Assembly: GCF_004027225.2 (NCBI RefSeq)
Contig: NW_022651116.1
Coordinates: 128,918 to 192,917 of the forward strand
From: Strigops habroptila
Taxonomy: Eukaryota > Chordata > Aves > Psittaciformes > Psittacidae
DNA length: 64,000 nt
Reading direction: 5' to 3'
The position numbers were made by a program, and so were the translations under genes. Shown piece after piece: positions 62,280 to 64,000 of this stretch. The notes beneath the pieces are model-generated. The model searched no databases, was not told where the DNA came from, and was given only the letters and a program-made list of their open reading frames with translations. Numbering within the stretch: the stretch's first letter is position 1; every line of letters begins with the position of its first letter.

Positions 62280-64000
62280 GGGGAGCGAGGAGGAAGGAAA
62301 CGAGCTGCTTCCTTCCTGCTTCCTCCCTGCTTCCCTCCTCTTCCCCCCTTCTTCCTCCCCTTATCCCCCTCTTCATCCTCCTTTCTTCCCCCTTGTTCCC
62401 CCTCTTCTTCCTGCTCTTTTTCCTCCCTTCTTCCTCCCTTTTCCCCCTTCTTCCTCCCTTCTTCCTCCCTTCTTCCCATCTTCTTCACCCTTTCTTCCTT
62501 CCTTCTTCCTCCCTTTTTCCCCCTCTTCTTTCTCTCTTCTTCTTCCCTTCTTCCCCCTCTCCTTTCCCCTCTTCTTCCTCCCTTTTTCATCCTCCTCTTC
62601 CTCCTTTCTTCTCCCCTTCTTCCTCCCTTTATCCTCCTCTTCTTCCTCCCTTTTCCCCCCTTCTTCCTCCCTTCTTCCCCATCTTCTTCCTCCTTTCCTC
62701 CTCCCTTTATTCCCCCGTCTTCCTCCCCTTTTCCCCCTCTTCTTCCTCCCTTCTTCCTCCCTTCTCCCCGTTCTCTTCACCCTTTCTTCCTTCCTTCTTC
62801 CTCCCTTTTTCTCCCTCTTCTTTGTCCCTGCTTCTTCCCTTCTTCCCCCTTTTCTTTCCCCTTTTCTTCCCTCCTTCTTCCTCCCTTTTCCCCCTCTTCT
62901 TCCTCCTTTCTTCCTCCCTTGTTCCCCTCTTCTTCCTTCCTTTTTCCTCCCTTCTTCCTGCCTTTTCTCCCTCTTCTTCCTCTCTTCTTCCTCCCTTTAT
63001 CCCCCTCTTCTTCTCCCCTTCTTCCTCCATTTTTCCTCCCTTTTTCCCCGTCTTCTTCCTCCCTTCTTCCCCTTCTTCTTTCTTCTTTCTTCCTCCTTTC
63101 TTCCCCTCTGTCTTCCTCCTTTCTTCCTCCCTTCTTCTTCCCTTCCTCCCTTTTTCTTTCCTTCTTCCTCCCTTCTTCCCCCTCTTTTTCCTCCCTTCTT
63201 CCTCCCTTTTTCCCCCTCTTCTTCCTCCTTTTTTCTTTTCTTCTTTCTTCTTTCTTCTTCCCTTTTTCCTTTTCTTCTTCCTCGTTTTATCCCCCCCTCT
63301 TCCTCCCTTTTTCCCTCTCTTTTTCCTCCCTTCTTCTTCCCTTCTTCCCCGTTTCCTCCATTCTTCTTCCCTTTTTCTTGCCGCCTTCTTCCTTTCTTCC
63401 TCCCTTTTTCCTCCTCTTCTTCCTCCTCTTCTTCCCCCCTTCTTCACCCTCTTCTTCCCCTTCTTTTTCCTCCCTTTTTCCTCCTTTCTTCCTCCTTTCT
63501 TCCTCCCTTCTCCCCATTTTCTTCACCCTTTCTTCTTTCCTTCTTCCTCCCTTTTTCCCCCTCTTCTTTGTCCGTGCTTCTTCCCTTCTTCCCCCTTTTC
63601 TTTCCCCTTTTCTTCCCCCCTTCTTCCTGCCTTTATCCCCCTCTTCTTCCTGCTTTCTTTCCCGCCTTCTTCCCCCTCTTCTTCTTCCCTTCTTTCTCCC
63701 TTTTCTCTCTCTTCTTCCTCCCTTCCTCCTCCCTTCTTCCTCCATTTTTCCTCCTTTTTTCCCCCTGTTCTTCCTCCTTTCTTCCTCCCTTCTTTTTCCC
63801 TTCCTCCCTTTTTCTTTCCTTTTCCTCCCTTCTTTCCCCTCTTTTTCCTTTCTTTTTCCTTTCTTCCTCTCTTCTTCCCTCTCTTTTTCCTCCCTTCTTC
63901 TTCCCTTCTTCCCCCTTTTCTTCCTCCCTTCCTCCTCCTCTTCTTCCCGTTTTCCCTCTCTTCTTCCTCTTTTCTTCCTTTCTTCTTTCTCTTTTCTTCC
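62280..64000. repeat. Polypyrimidine tract continuing off the right edge
   Basis: 1.7 kb of TTCTTCCTCCCTTTTTCCCC units downstream of the last visible CC2D1A exon. The block around TTCTTTGTCCCTGCTTCTTC (about 62818) recurs at about 63564, an offset near 746 bases, so a higher-order repeat is present. Confidence 0.95.

Overview
The window looks like a GC-rich avian microchromosome segment, inferred from three things: vertebrate genes in the order of human 19p13, extreme intron compaction (37 positions of a calcium-channel gene in under 24 kb), and a CR1-like LINE tail with ATTCCATGAT-type ends near 1.4-1.6 kb. No species call is possible. All homology calls come from reading the sequence against remembered families; no database was searched.

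Layout. 0.4-24.0 kb, minus strand: CACNA1A (P/Q-type calcium channel alpha-1A), exons 1 to 37b; exons 38 onward lie off the left edge. 24-27.5 kb: CpG-rich leader and two minisatellites. 27.5-36.05 kb, plus: YJU2B (CCDC130). 36.2-40.6 kb, plus: MRI1, carrying four apparent +1 frameshifts. 40.7-41.3 kb, plus: C19orf53. 42.8-43.2 kb, minus: the miR-23a/27a/24-2 microRNA cluster. 43.3-52.1 kb: almost only tandem repeats. 52.3-53.8 kb, plus: a CRE- and CCAAT-rich promoter followed by NANOS3. 53.7-55.9 kb, minus: BRME1 (C19orf57), whose main exon is a coding minisatellite. 56.2-64 kb, plus: CC2D1A, truncated by the right edge. As remembered, the human order is CACNA1A, CCDC130, MRI1, C19orf53, ZSWIM4, miR-23a cluster, NANOS3, C19orf57, CC2D1A, so only ZSWIM4 is missing.

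Over half of the window is VNTR sequence, with a different motif in nearly every long intron. These arrays create many long spurious open frames (up to 961 codons); only exons with splice sites, correct phase and recognisable protein families are called as coding. CACNA1A exon lengths agree with the mammalian exon lengths I remember wherever I checked, and all phases join, so the base quality in coding sequence seems good. That makes the MRI1 lesions notable.

Functionally the genes are neighbours rather than a pathway: a neuronal channel, a splicing factor, a methionine-salvage enzyme, a small basic protein, a microRNA cluster, two germline genes that overlap tail to tail (NANOS3 and BRME1), and a signalling/ESCRT adaptor. 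Most exciting for follow-up: the intact microRNA cluster embedded in repeats, the BRME1 pentad array, two U12-type introns in CACNA1A, and a YJU2B intron built from about twenty copies of its own 5' splice site.
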